A stretch of DNA of 64,000 nucleotides from Gibbula magus (GCA_936450465.1 OW388296.1:33487875-33551874), one strand, 5' to 3'; positions 1 to 14,201 are shown, counted from the first letter of the stretch. Made by a program: numbers and translations. The notes: generated from the sequence alone by a model not told the origin.

Positions 1-3000
1 AATAATTTCCGTGTTTTTCTGCCAAACTGTCTGTGCGACTCTCTGTAAGAGTGAATATAGATTAAAAAGTAAGACAGATAGAGGAAATCCGAAATAACCA
101 TTCGATAGAACACAAGGTAATGAACATCTCAGCCAAGTTTGGTCCTGAAATATGCAGTTTGAAGAAAGTTATTAGCCTCGCTGTCAAGTAATGTAGTTTG
201 TGGTCTTCTTTGACTTAGAATAATTTCCGTGTTTTTCTGCCAAACTGTCTGTGCGACTCTCTGTAAGAGTGAATATAGATTAAAAAGTAAGACAGATAGA
301 GGAAATCCGAAATAACCATTCGATAGAACACAAGGTAATGAACATCTCAGCCAAGTTTGGTCCTGAAATATGCAGTTTGAAGAAAGTTATTAGCCTCGCT
401 GTCAAGTAATGTAGTTTGTGGTCTTCTTTGACTTAGAATAATTTCCGTGTTGTTCTGCCAAACTGTCTGTGCGACTCTCTGTAAGAGTGAATATAGATTA
501 AAAAGTAAGACAGATAGAGGAAATCCGAAATAACCATTCGATAGAACACAAGGTAATGAACATCTCAGCCAAGTTTGGTCCTGAAATATGCAGTTTGAAG
601 AAAGTTATTAGCCTCGCTGTCAAGTAATGTAGTTTGTGGTCTTCTTTTACTTAGAATAATTTTCGTGTTTTTCGGCCAAACTGTCTGTGCGACTCTCTGT
701 AAGAGTGAATATAGATTAAAAAGTAAGACAGATAGAGGAAATCCGAAATAACCATTCGATAGAACACAAGGTAATGAACATCTCAGCCAAGTTTGGTCCT
801 GAAATATGCAGTTTGAAGAAAGTTATTAGCCTCGCTGTCAAGTAATGTAGTTTGTGGTCTTCTTTGACTTAGAATAATTTCCGTGTTTTTCGGCCAAACT
901 GTCTGTGCGACTCTCTGTAAGAGTGAATATAGATTAAAAAGTAAGACAGATAGAGGAAATCCGAAATAACCTTTCGATAGAACACAAGGTAATGAACATC
1001 TCAGCCAAGTGTGGTCCTGAAATATGCAGTTTGAAGAAAGTTATTAGCCTCGCTGTCAAGTAATGTAGTTTGTGGTCTTCTTTGACTTCGAATAATGTCC
1101 GTGTTTTTCGGCCAAACTGTCTGTGCGACTCTCTGTAAGAATGAATATAGATTTAAAAGTAAGACAGATAGAGGAAATCCGAAATAACCATTCGATTGAA
1201 CACAAGGTAATGAACATCTCAGCCAAGTTTGGTCCTGAAATATGCAGTTTGAAGAAAGTTATTAGCCTCGCTGTCAAGTAATGTAGTTTGTGGTCTTCTT
1301 TGACTTAGAATAATTTCCGTGTTTTTGGACCAAATTGGCTATGCGACTCTCTGTAAGAGTGAATATAGATTAAAAAGTAAGACAGATAGAGGAAATCCGA
1401 AATAACCATTCGATAGAACACAAGGTAATGAACATCTCAGCCAAGTTTGGTCCTGAAATATGCAGTTTGAAGAAAGTTATTAGCCTCGCTGTCAAGTAAT
1501 GTAGTTTGTGGTCTTCTTTTACTTAGAATAATTTTCGTGTTTTTCGGCCAAACTGTCTGTGCGACTCTCTGTAAGAGTGAATATAGATTAAAAAGTAAGA
1601 CAGATAGAGGAAATCCGAAATAACCATTCGATAGAACACAAGGTAATGAACATCTCAGCCAAGTTTGGTCCTGAAATATGCAGTTTGAAGAAAGTTATTA
1701 GCCTCGCTGTCAAGTAATGTAGTTTGTGGTCTTCTTTGACTTCGAATAATGTCCGTGTTTTTCGGCCAAACTGTCTGTGCGACTCTCTGTAAGAATGAAT
1801 ATAGATTTAAAAGTAAGACAGATAGAGGAAATCCGAAATAACCATTCGATTGAACACAAGGTAATGAACATCTCAGCCAAGTTTGGTCCTGAAATATGCA
1901 GTTTGAAGAAAGTTATTAGCCTCGCTGTCAAGTAATGTAGTTTGTGGTCTTCTTTGACTTAGAATAATTTCCGTGTTTTTCGGCCAAATTGGCTATGCAA
2001 CTCTCTGTAATAGAGAATATAGATTAAAAAGTAAGACAGATAGAGGAAATCCGAAATAACCATTCGATAGAACGCAAGGTACTGAACCTCTCAGCCAAGT
2101 TTGGTCCTGAAATATGCAGTTTGAAGAAAGTTATTGGCCTCGCTGTCAAGTAATGTAGTTTGTGGTCTTCTTTGACTTAGAATAATTTCCGTGTTTTTCG
2201 GCCAAACTGTCTGTGCGACTCTCTGTAAGAATGAATATAGATTTAAAAGTAAGACAGATAGAGGAAATCCGAAATAACCATTCGATTGAACACAAGGTAA
2301 TGAACATCTCAGCCAAGTTTGGTCCTGAAATATGCAGTTTGAAGAAAGTTATTAGCCTCGCTGTCAAGTAATGTAGTTTGTGGTCTTCTTTGACTTAGAA
2401 TAATTTCCGTGTTTTTCGGCCAAACTGTCTGTGCGACTCTCTGTAAGAGTGAATATAGATTAAAAAGTAAGACAGATAGAGGAAATCCGAAATAACCTTT
2501 CGATAGAACACAAGGTAATGAACATCTCAGCCAAGTGTGGTCCTGAAATATGCAGTTTGAAGAAAGTTATTAGCCTCGCTGTCAAGTAATGTAGTTTGTG
2601 GTCTTCTTTGACTTCGAATAATGTCCGTGTTTTTCGGCCAAACTGTCTGTGCGACTCTCTGTAAGAATGAATATAGATTTAAAAGTAAGACAGATAGAGG
2701 AAATCCGAAATAACCATTCGATAGAACACAAGGTAAAGAACATCTCAGCCAAGTTTGGTCCTGAAATATGCAGTTTGAAGAAAGTTATTAGCCTCGCTGT
2801 CAAGTAATGTAGTTTGTGGTCTTCTTTGACTTAGAATAATTTCCGTGTTTTTCTGCCAAACTGTCTGTGCGACTCTCTGTAAGAGTGAATATAGATTAAA
2901 AAGTAAGACAGATAGAGGAAATCCGAAATAACCATTCGATAGAACACAAGGTAATGAACATCTCAGCCAAGTTTGGTCCTGAAATATGCAGTTTGAAGAA

Positions 3001-6000
3001 AGTTATTAGCCTCGCTGTCAAGTAATGTAGTTTGTGGTCTTCTTTGACTTAGAATAATTTCCGTGTTTTTGGACCAAATTGGCTATGCGACTCTCTGTAA
3101 GAGTGAATATAGATTAAAAAGTAAGACAGATAGAGGAAATCCGAAATAACCATTCGATAGAACGCAAGGTACTGAACCTCTCAGCCAAGTTTGGTCCTGA
3201 AATATGCAGTTTGAAGAAAGTTATTGGCCTCGCTGTCAAGTAATGTAGTTTGTGGTCTTCTTTGACTTAGAATAATTTCCGTGTTTTTCGGCCAAACTGT
3301 CTGTGCGACTCTCTGTAAGAATGAATATAGATTTAAAAGTAAGACAGATAGAGGAAATCCGAAATAACCATTCGATTGAACACAAGGTAATGAACATCTC
3401 AGCCAAGTTTGGTCCTGAAATATGCAGTTTGAAGAAAGTTATTAGCCTCGCTGTCAAGTAATGTAGTTTGTGGTCTTCTTTGACTTAGAATAATTTCCGT
3501 GTTTTTCGGCCAAACTGTCTGTGCGACTCTCTGTAAGAGTGAATATAGATTAAAAAGTAAGACAGATAGAGGAAATCCGAAATAACCTTTCGATAGAACA
3601 CAAGGTAATGAACATCTCAGCCAAGTGTGGTCCTGAAATATGCAGTTTGAAGAAAGTTATTAGCCTCGCTGTCAAGTAATGTAGTTTGTGGTCTTCTTTG
3701 ACTTCGAATAATGTCCGTGTTTTTCGGCCAAACTGTCTGTGCGACTCTCTGTAAGAATGAATATAGATTTAAAAGTAAGACAGATAGAGGAAATCCGAAA
3801 TAACCATTCGATTGAACACAAGGTAATGAACATCTCAGCCAAGTTTGGTCCTGAAATATGCAGTTTGAAGAAAGTTATTAGCCTCGCTGTCAAGTAATGT
3901 AGTTTGTGGTCTTCTTTGACTTAGAATAAGTTCCGTGTTTTTGGACCAAATTGGCTATGCGACTCTCTGTAAGAGTGAATATAGATTAAAAAGTAAGACA
4001 GATAGAGGAAATCCGAAATAACCATTCGATAGAACACAAGGTAATGAACATCTCAGCCAAGTTTGGTCCTGAAATATGCAGTTTGAAGAAAGTTATTAGC
4101 CTCGCTGTCAAGTAATGTAGTTTGTGGTCTTCTTTGACTTAGAATAATTTCCGTGTTTTTCGGCCAAATTGGCTATGCAACTCTCTGTAATAGAGAATAT
4201 AGATTAAAAAGTAAGACAGATAGAGGAAATCCGAAATAACCATTCGATAGAACGCAAGGTACTGAACCTCTCAGCCAAGTTTGGGCCTGAAATATGCAGT
4301 TTGAAGAAAGTTATTGGCCTCGCTGTCAAGTAATGTAGTTTGTGGTCTTCTTTGACTTAGAATAATTTCCGTGTTTTTCGGCCAAACTGTCTGTGCGACT
4401 CTCTGTAAGAATGAATATAGATTTAAAAGTAAGACAGATAGAGGAAATCCGAAATAACCATTCGATTGAACACAAGGTAATGAACATCTCAGCCAAGTTT
4501 GGTCCTGAAATATGCAGTTTGAAGAAAGTTATTAGCCTCGCTGTCAAGTAATGTAGTTTGTGGTCTTCTTTGACTTAGAATAATTTCCGTGTTTTTGGAC
4601 CAAATTGGCTATGCGACTCTCTGTAAGAGTGAATATAGATTAAAAAGTAAGACAGATAGAGGAAATCCGAAATAACCATTCGATAGAACACAAGGTAATG
4701 AACATCTCAGCCAGGTTTGGTCCTGAAATATGCAGTTTGAAGAAAGTAAATAGCCTCGCTGTCAAGTAATGTAGTTTGTGGTCTTCTTTGACTTTGAATA
4801 ATTACCGTGTTTTTCGGCCAAACTGTCTGTGCGACTCTCTGTAAGAGTGAATATAGATTTAAAAGTAAGACAGATAGAGGAAATCCGAAATAACCATTCG
4901 ATTGAACACAAGGTAATGAACATCTCAGCCAAGTTTGGTCCTGAAATATGCAGTTTGAAGAAAGTTATTAGCCTCGCTGTCAAGTAATGTAGTTTGTGGT
5001 CTTCTTTGACTTAGAATAATTTCCGTGTTTTTGGACCAAATTGGCTATGCGACTCTCTGTAAGAGTGAATATAGATTAAAAAGTAAGACAGATAGAGGAA
5101 ATCCGAAATAACCATTCGATAGAACACAAGGTAATGAACATCTCAGCCAAGTTTGGTCCTGAAATATGCAGTTTGAAGAAAGTTATTAGCCTCGCTGTCA
5201 AGTAATGTAGTTTGTGGTCTTCTTTGACTTAGAATAATTTCCGCGTTTTTCGGCCAAACTGTCTGTGCGACTCTCTGTAAGAATGAATATAGATTTAAAA
5301 GTAAGACAGATAGAGGAAATCCGAAATAACCATTCGATTGAACACAAGGTAATGAACATCTCAGCCAAGTTTGGTCCTGAAATATGCAGTTTGAAGAAAA
5401 TTATTAGCCTCGCTGTCAAGTAATGTAGTTTGTGGTCTTCTTTGACTTAGAATAATTTCCGTGTTTTTCGGCCAAATTGTCTGTGCGACTCTCTGTAAGA
5501 GTGAATATAGATTAAAAAGTAAGACAGATAGAGGAAATCCGAAATAACCATTCGATTGAACACAAGGTAATGAACATCTCAGCCAAGTTTGGTCCTGAAA
5601 TATGCAGTTTGAAGAAAGTTATTGGCCTCGCTGTCAAGTAATGTTGTTTGTGGTCTTCTTTGACTTAGAATAATTTCCGTGTTTTTCGGCCAAATTGTCT
5701 GTGCGACTCTCTGTAATAGAGAATATAGATTAAAAAGTAAGACAGATAGAGGAAATCCGAAATAACCATTCGATAGAACGCAAGGTACTGAACATCTCAG
5801 CCAAGTTTGGTCCTGAAATATGCAGTTTGAAGAAAGTTATTGGCCTCGCTGTCAAGTAATGTAGTTTGTGGTCTTCTTTGACTTAGAATAATTTCCGTGT
5901 TTTTCGGCCAAATTGTCTGTGCGAATCTCTGTAAGAGTGAATATAGATTAAAAAGTAAGACAGATAGAGGAAATCCGAAATAACCATTCGATAGAACACA

Positions 6001-9000
6001 AGGTAATGAACATCTCAGCCAAGTTTGGACCTGAAATATGCAGTTTGAAGAAAGTTATTAGCCTCGCTGTCAAGTAATGTAGTTTGTGGTCTTCTTTGAC
6101 TTAGAATAATTTCCGTGTTATTGGACCAAATTGGCTATGCGACTCTCTGTAAGAGTGAATATAGATTAAAAAGTAAGACAGATAGAGGAAATCCGAAATA
6201 ACCTTTCGATAGAACACAAGGTAATGAACATCTCAGCCAAGTTTGGTCCTGAAATATGCAGTTTGAAGAAAGTTATTAGCCTCGCTGTCAAGTAATGTAG
6301 TTTGTGGTCTTCTTTGACTTAGAATAATTTCCGTGTTTTTCGGCCAAACTGTCTGTGCGACTCTCTGTAAGAGTGAATATAGATTTAAAAGTAAGACAGA
6401 TAGAGGAAATCCGAAATAACCATTCGATTGAACACAAGGTAATGAACATCTCAGCCAAGTTTGGTCCTGAAATATGCAGTTTGAAGAAAGTTATTAGCCT
6501 CGCTGTCAAGTAATGTAGTTTGTGGTCTTCTTTGACTTAGAATAATTTCCGTGTTTTTCGGCCAAATTGGCTATGCAACTCTCTGTAATAGAGAATATAG
6601 ATTAAAAAGTAAGACAGATAGAGGAAATCCGAAATAACCATTCGATAGAACGCAAGGTACTGAACATCTCAGCCAAGTTTGGTCCTGAAATATGCAGTTT
6701 GAAGAAAGTTATTGGCCTCGCTGTCAAGTAATGTAGTTTGTGGTCTTCTTTGACTTAGAATAATTTCCGTGTTTTTCGGCCAAATTGTCTGTGCGACTCT
6801 CTGTAAGAGTGAATATAGATTAAAAAGTAAGACAGATAGAGGAAATCCGAAATAACCATTCGATAGAACACAAGGTAATGAACATCTCAGCCAAGTTTGG
6901 TCCTGAAATATGCAGTTTGAAGAAAGTTATTAGCCTCGCTGTCAAGTAATGTAGTTTGTGGTCTTCTTTGACTTAGAATAATTTCCGTGTTATTGGACCA
7001 AATTGGCTATGCGACTCTCTGTAAGAGTGAATATAGATTAAAAAGTAAGACAGATAGAGGAAATCCGAAATAACCTTTCGATAGAACACAAGGTAATGAA
7101 CATCTCAGCCAAGTTTGGTCCTGAAATATGCAGTTTGAAGAAAGTTATTAGCCTCGCTGTCAAGTAATGTAGTTTGTGGTCTTCTTTGACTTAGAATAAT
7201 TTCCGTGTTTTTCGGCCAAACTGTCTGTGCGACTCTCTGTAAGAGTGAATATAGATTTAAAAGTAAGACAGATAGAGGAAATCCGAAATAACCATTCGAT
7301 TGAACACAAGGTAATGAACATCTCAGCCAAGTTTGGTCCTGAAATATGCAGTTTGAAGAAAATTATTAGCCTCGCTGTCAAGTAATGTAGTTTGTGGTCT
7401 TCTTTGACTTAGAATGATGTCCGTGTTTTTCGGCCAAACTGGCTATGCGACTCTCTGTAAGAGTGAATATAGATTAAAAAGTGAGACAGATAGAGGAAAT
7501 CCGAAATAACCTTTCGATAGAACACAAGGTAATGAACATCTCAGCCAAGTTTGGTCCTGAAATATGCAGTTTGAAGAAAGTTATTAGCCTCGCTGTCAAG
7601 TAATGTAGTTTGTGGTCTTCTTTGACTTAGAATAATGTCCGTGTTTTTCGGCCAAACTGTCTGTGCGACTCTCTGTAAGAATGAATATAGATTTAAAAGT
7701 AAGACAGATAGAGGAAATCCGAAATAACCATTCGATTGAACACAAGGTAATGAACATCTCAGCCAAGTTTGGTCCTGAAATATGCAGTTTGAAGAAAGTT
7801 ATTAGCCTCGCTGTCAAGTAATGTAGTTTGTGGTCTTCTTTGACTTAGAATAATTTCCGTGTTTTTGGACCAAATTGGCTATGCGACTCTCTGTAAGAGT
7901 GAATATAGATTAAAAAGTAAGACAGATAGAGGAAATCCGAAATAACCATTCGATAGAACGCAAGGTACTGAACCTCTCAGCCAAGTTTGGTCCTGAAATA
8001 TGCAGTTTGAAGAAAGTTATTGGCCTCGCTGTCAAGTAATGTAGTTTGTGGTCTTCTTTGACTTAGAATAATTTCCGTGTTTTTCGGCCAAACTGTCTGT
8101 GCGACTCTCTGTAAGAATGAATATAGATTTAAAAGTAAGACAGATAGAGGAAATCCGAAATAACCATTCGATTGAACACAAGGTAATGAACATCTCAGCC
8201 AAGTTTGGTCCTGAAATATGCAGTTTGAAGAAAGTTATTAGCCTCGCTGTCAAGTAATGTAGTTTGTGGTCTTCTTTGACTTAGAATAATTTCCGTGTTT
8301 TTGGACCAAATTGGCTATGCGACTCTCTGTAAGAGTGAATATAGATTAAAAAGTAAGACAGATAGAGGAAATCCGAAATAACCATTCGATTGAACACAAG
8401 GTAATGAACATCTCAGCCAAGTTTGGTCCTGAAATATGCAGTTTGAAGAAAGTTATTAGCCTCGCTGTCAAGTAATGTAGTTTGTGGTCTTCTTTGACTT
8501 AGAATAATTTCCGTGTTTTTCGGCCAAACTGTCTGTGCGACTCTCTGTAAGAGTGAATATAGATTTAAAAGTAAGACAGATAGAGGAAATCCGAAATAAC
8601 CATTCGATTGAACACAAGGTAATGAACATGTCAGCCAAGTTTGGTCCTGAAATATGCAGTTTGAAGAAAGTTATTAGCCTCGCTGTCAAGTAATGTAGTT
8701 TGTGGTCTTCTTTGACTTAGAATAATTTCCGTGTTTTTCGGCCAAATTGGCTATGCAACTCTCTGTAATAGAGAATATAGATTAAAAAGTAAGACAGATA
8801 GAGGAAATCCGAAATAACCATTCGATAGAACGCAAGGTACTGAACATCTCAGCCAAGTTTGGTCCTGAAATATGCAGTTTGAAGAAAGTTATTGGCCTCG
8901 CTGTCAAGTAATGTAGTTTGTGGTCTTCTTTGACTTAGAATAATTTCCGTGTTTTTCGGCCAAATTGTCTGTGCGACTCTCTGTAAGAGTGAATATAGAT

Positions 9001-12000
9001 TAAAAAGTAAGACAGATAGAGGAAATCCGAAATAACCATTCGATAGAACACAAGGTAATGAACATCTCAGCCAAGTTTGGTCCTGAAATATGCAGTTTGA
9101 AGAAAGTTATTAGCCTCGCTGTCAAGTATTGTAGTTTGTGGTCTTCTTTGACTTAGAATAATTTCCGTGTTATTGGACCAAATTGGCTATGCGACTCTCT
9201 GTAAGAGTGAATATAGATTAAAAAGTAAGACAGATAGAGGAAATCCGAAATAACCTTTCGATAGAACACAAGGTAATGAACATCTCAGCCAAGTTTGGTC
9301 CTGAAATATGCAGTTTGAAGAAAGTTATTAGCCTCGCTGTCAAGTAATGTAGTTTGTGGTCTTCTTTGACTTAGAATAATTTCCGTGTTTTTCGGCCAAA
9401 CTGTCTGTGCGACTCTCTGTAAGAATGAATATAGATTTAAAAGTAAGACAGATAGAGGAAATCCGAAATAACCATTCGATTGAACACAAGGTAATGAACA
9501 TCTCAGCCAAGTTTGGTCCTGAAATATGCAGTTTGAAGAAAATTATTAGCCTCGCTGTCAAGTAATGTAGTTTGTGGTCTTCTTTGACTTAGAATAATTT
9601 CCGTGTTTTTCGGCCAAATTGTCTGTGCGACTCTCTGTAAGAGTGAATATAGATTAAAAAGTAAGACAGATAGAGGAAATCCGAAATAACCATTCGATTG
9701 AACACAAGGTAATGAACATCTCAGCCAAGTTTGGTCCTGAAATATGCAGTTTGAAGAAAGTTATTAGCCTCGCTGTCAAGTAATGTAGTTTGTGGTCTTC
9801 TTTGACTTAGAATGATGTCCGTGTTTTTCGGCCAAACTGTCTGTGCGACTCTCTGTAAGAGTGAATATAGATTAAAAAGTGAGACAGATAGAGGAAATCC
9901 GAAATAACCTTTCGATAGAACACAAGGTAATGAACATCTCAGCCAAGTTTGGTCCTGAAATATGCAGTTTGAAGAAAGTTATTAGCCTCGCTGTCAAGTA
10001 ATGTAGTTTGTGGTCTTCTTTGACTTAGAATAATGTCCGTGTTTTTCGGCCAAACTGTCTGTGCGACTCTCTGTAAGAATGAATATAGATTTAAAAGTAA
10101 GACAGATAGAGGAAATCCGAAATAACCATTCGATTGACCACAAGGTAATGAACATCTCAGCCAAGTTTGGTCCTGAAATATGCAGTTTGAAGAAAGTTAT
10201 TAGCCTCGCTGTCAAGTAATGTAGTTTGTGGTCTTCTTTGACTTAGAATAATTTCCGTGTTTTTGGACCAAATTGGCTATGCGACTCTCTGTAAGAGTGA
10301 ATATAGATTAAAAAGTAAGACAGATAGAGGAAATCCGAAATAACCATTCGATAGAACGCAAGGTACTGAACCTCTCAGCCAAGTTTGGTCCTGAAATATG
10401 CAGTTTGAAGAAAGTTATTGGCCTCGCTGTCAAGTAATGTAGTTTGTGGTCTTCTTTGACTTAGAATAATTTCCGTGTTTTTCGGCCAAACTGTCTGTGC
10501 GACTCTCTGTAAGAATGAATATAGATTTAAAAGTAAGACAGATAGAGGAAATCCGAAATAACCATTCGATTGAACACAAGGTAATGAACATCTCAGCCAA
10601 GTTTGGTCCTGAAATATGCAGTTTGAAGAAAGTTATTAGCCTCGCTGTCAAGTAATGTAGTTTGTGGTCTTCTTTGACTTAGAATAATTTCCGTGTTTTT
10701 GGACCAAATTGGCTATGCGACTCTCTGTAAGAGTGAATATAGATTAAAAAGTAAGACAGATAGAGGAAATCCGAAATAACCTTTCGATAGAACACAAGGT
10801 AATGAACATCTCAGCCAAGTTTGGTCCTGAAATATGCAGTTTGAAGAAAGTTATTAGCCTCGCTGTCAAGTAATGTAGTTTGTGGTCTTCTTTGACTTAG
10901 AATAATGTCCGTGTTTTTCGGCCAAACTGGCTATGCGACTCTCTGTAAGAGTGAATATAGATTAAAAAGTGAGACAGATAGAGGAAATCCGAAATAACCT
11001 TTCGATAGAACACAAGGTAATGAACATCTCAGCCAAGTTTGGTCCTGAAATATGCAGTTTGAAGAAAGTTATTAGCCTCGCTGTCAAGTAATGTAGTTTG
11101 TGGTCTTCTTTGACTTAGAATAATGTCCGTGTTTTTCGGCCAAACTGTCTGTGCGACTCTCTGTAAGAATGAATATAGATTTAAAAGTAAGACAGATAGA
11201 GGAAATCCGAAATAACCATTCGATTGAACACAAGGTAATGAACATCTCAGCCAAGTTTGGTCCTGAAATATGCAGTTTGAAGAAAGTTATTAGCCTCGCT
11301 GTCAAGTAATGTAGTTTGTGGTCTTCTTTGACTTAGAATAATTTCCGTGTTTTTGGACCAAATTGGCTATGCGACTCTCTGTAAGAGTGAATATAGATTA
11401 AAAAGTAAGACAGATAGAGGAAATCCGAAATAACCTTTCGATAGAACACAAGGTAATGAACATCTCAGCCAAGTTTGGTCCTGAAATATGCAGTTTGAAG
11501 AAAGTTATTAGCCTTGCTGTCAAGTAATGTAGTTTGTGGTCTTCTTTGACTTAGAATAATTTCCGTGTTTTTCGGCCAAACTGTCTGTGCGACTCTCTGT
11601 AAGAATGAATATAGATTTAAAAGTAAGACAGATAGAGGAAATCCGAAATAACCATTCGATTGAACACAAGGTAATGAACATCTCAGCCAAGTTTGGTCCT
11701 GAAATATGCAGTTTGAAGAAAATTATTAGCCTCGCTGTCAAGTAATGTAGTTTGTGGTCTTCTTTGACTTAGAATAATTTCCGTGTTTTTCGGCCAAATT
11801 GTCTGTGCGACTCTCTGTAAGAGTGAATATAGATTAAAAAGTAAGACAGATAGAGGAAATCCGAAATAACCTTTCGATAGAACACAAGGTAATGAACATC
11901 TCAGCCAAGTTTGGTCCTGAAATATGCAGTTTGAAGAAAGTTATTAGCCTCGCTGTCAAGTAATGTAGTTTGTGGTCTTCTTTGACTTAGAATAATTTCC

Positions 12001-13937
12001 GTGTTATTGGACCAAATTGGCTATGCGACTCTCTGTAAGAGTGAATATAGATTAAAAAGTAAGACAGATAGAGGAAATCCGAAATAACCTTTCGATAGAA
12101 CACAAGGTAATGAACATCTCAGCCAAGTTTGGTCCTGAAATATGCAGTTTGAAGAAAGTTATTAGCCTCGCTGTCAAGTAATGTAGTTTGTGGTCTTCTT
12201 TGACTTAGAATAATGTCCGTGTTTTTCGGCCAAACTGGCTATGCGACTCTCTGTAAAAGTGAATATAGATTAAAAAGTGAGACAGATAGAGGAAATCCGA
12301 AATAACCTTTCGATAGAACACAAGGTAATGAACATCTCAGCCAAGTTTGGTCCTGAAATATGCAGTTTGAAGAAAGTTATTAGCCTCGCTGTCAAGTAAT
12401 GTAGTTTGTGGTCTTCTTTGACTTAGAATAATGTCCGTGTTTTTCGGCCAAACTGTCTGTGCGACTCTCTGGAAGAATGAATATAGATTAAAAAGTAAGA
12501 CAGATAGAGGAAATCCGAAATAACCATTCGATAGAACGCAAGGTACTGAACATCTCAGCCAAGTTTGGTCCTGAAATATGCAGTTTGAAGAAAGTTATTG
12601 GCCTCGCTGTCAAGTAATGTAGTTTGTGGTCTTCTTTGACTTAGAATAATGTCCGTGTTTTTCGGCCAAACTGTCTGTGCGACTCTCTGTAAGAGTGAAT
12701 ATAGATTTAAAAGTAAGACAGATAGAGGAAATCCGAAATAACCATTCGATAGAACACAAGGTAAAGAACATCTCAGCCAAGTTTGGTCCTGAAATATGCA
12801 GTTTGAAGAAAGTTATTAGCCTCGCTCTCAAGTAATGTAGTTTGTGGTCTTCTTTTACTTAGAATAATTTTCGTGTTTTTCGGCCAAACTGTCTGTGCGA
12901 CTCTCTGTAAGAGTGAATGTAGATTAAAAAGTAAGACAGATAGAGGAAATCCGAAATAACCATTCGATAGAACACAAGGTAATGAACATCTCAGCCAAGT
13001 TTGGTCCTGAAATATGCAGTTTGAAGAAAGTTAATAGCCTCGCTGTCAAGTAATGTAGTTTGTGGTCTTCTTTGACTTAGAATAATTTCCGTGTTTTTCG
13101 GCCAAACTGTTTGTTCGACTCTCTGTAAGAGTGAATATAGATTTAAAAGTAAGACAGATAGAGGAAATCCGAAATAACCATTCGATAGAACACAAGGTAA
13201 TGCATAACTCAGCCAAGTTTGGTCCTGAAATATACAGTTTGAAGAAAGTTATTAGCCTCGCTGTCAAGTAATGTAGTTTGTGGTCTTCTTTGACTTAGAA
13301 TAATTTCCGTGTTGTTGTGCCAAATTGGCTATGCGACTCTCTGTAAGAGTGAATATAGATTAAAAAGTAAGACAGATAGAGGAAATCCGAAATAACCATT
13401 CGATAGAACACAAGGTAACGAACATCTCAGCCAAGTTTGGTCCTGAAATATGCAGTTTGAAGATAGTTATTAGCTTCGCTGTCAAGTAATGTAGTTTGTG
13501 GTCTTCTTTGACTTAGAATAATTTCCGTGTTTTTGGGCCAAATTGGCTATGCGACTCTCTGTAAGAGTGAATATAGATTAAAAAGTAAGACAGATAGAGG
13601 AAATCCGAAATAACCATTCGATAGAACATAAGATCTCAGCCAAGTTTGGTCCTGAAATATGCAGTTTGAAGAAAGTTATTAGTCTCGCTGTCAAGTAATG
13701 TAGATTGTGGTCTTCTTTTACTTAGAATAATTTTCGTGTTTTTCGGCCAAATTGTCTGTGCGACTCTCTGTAAGAGTGAATATAGATTAAAAAGTAAGAC
13801 AGATAGAGGAAATCCGAAATAACCATTCGATAGAACACAAGGTAATGAACATCTCAGCCAAGTTTGGTCCTGAATTATGCAGTTTGAAGAAAGTTATTAG
13901 CCTCGCTGTCAAGTAATGTAGTTTGTGGTCTTCTTTG
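1..13937. repeat. 218-bp satellite array, about 64 tandem monomers
   Basis: Monomers start with aataatttccgtg at 1, 219, 437 and then every 218 bp up to 13517; the last starts at 13726 because the previous copy lost 9 bp near 13632. Landmarks in each unit are gactctctgtaagagtg, gacagatagaggaaatccg, aagtttggtcctgaaatatg and cgctgtcaagtaatgtag. Copies are about 95% or more identical by eye. Variant types exist: a TTTAAA form (gatttaaaag, 21 copies marked by an antisense reading frame), a ggaccaaattggc form, a tgttattggacc form, and a taatagagaat / cgcaaggtactg form. The array runs off the left edge of the window, so 13.9 kb is a minimum. No monomer encodes a credible protein: 218 is not a multiple of three and the antisense frames stop inside the neighbouring unit. 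This looks like pericentromeric, subtelomeric or dispersed heterochromatic satellite; the location is not known from sequence. Confidence 0.98.
13046..13937. repeat. Degenerate right edge of the satellite array
   Basis: The last four monomers carry more private changes than the interior: aactgtttgttcgac and gtaatgcataac in the 13081 unit, gttgttgtgcc in the 13299 unit, a 9-bp deletion in the 13517 unit (aacataagatctcagcc instead of aacacaaggtaatgaacatctc), and tgaattatgcag in the last one. The last unit breaks off after ttctttg at 13937, 6 bp short of a full repeat. Loss of homogenisation at the edge is expected for arrays maintained by unequal exchange. Confidence 0.85.
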
Positions 13938-14201
13938 CTGAATCTACGATAACAAACATTATTGCGAGCAACAAAACCAATATTAGAGTCATGGTGGAAG
14001 TGTATTAAACAGATGATCACCAGAGCTTATTGAACCATTTATTAATTGTTGTATCTAAATTATCCCCCGTCACATATTGTTGAGATTCCATTGGCCCCTT
14101 AGAAATCGAATCTTTGAATCAATAGCGAAAGTGTGAATCAATTGAAATAGTGGTGACTTTACCTATTTCAACGTTACTAACAAGCGAATGCTAACAATAA
14201 G
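13938..14201. other. Unique flank of satellite
   Basis: Single-copy-looking AT-rich sequence directly after the array. No gene or repeat recognised. An actaac string and an ag precede the possible exon that starts at 14202. Confidence 0.6.

Noticed and set aside
100..130. CENP-B-box-like string (attcgatagaacacaagg) in the satellite monomer
   Set aside because: It shares the TTCG start and one central A but lacks the CGGG half of the box; not enough to claim a centromere-protein site.
1056..13267. Family of 73-codon proteins on the minus strand
   Set aside because: They are one satellite variant read antisense; frames appear or vanish with a single T/A change and overlap the unit border.
1..13937. 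CRISPR-like or coding tandem repeat
   Set aside because: No spacers; units are contiguous 218-bp copies, and the period is not a multiple of three.
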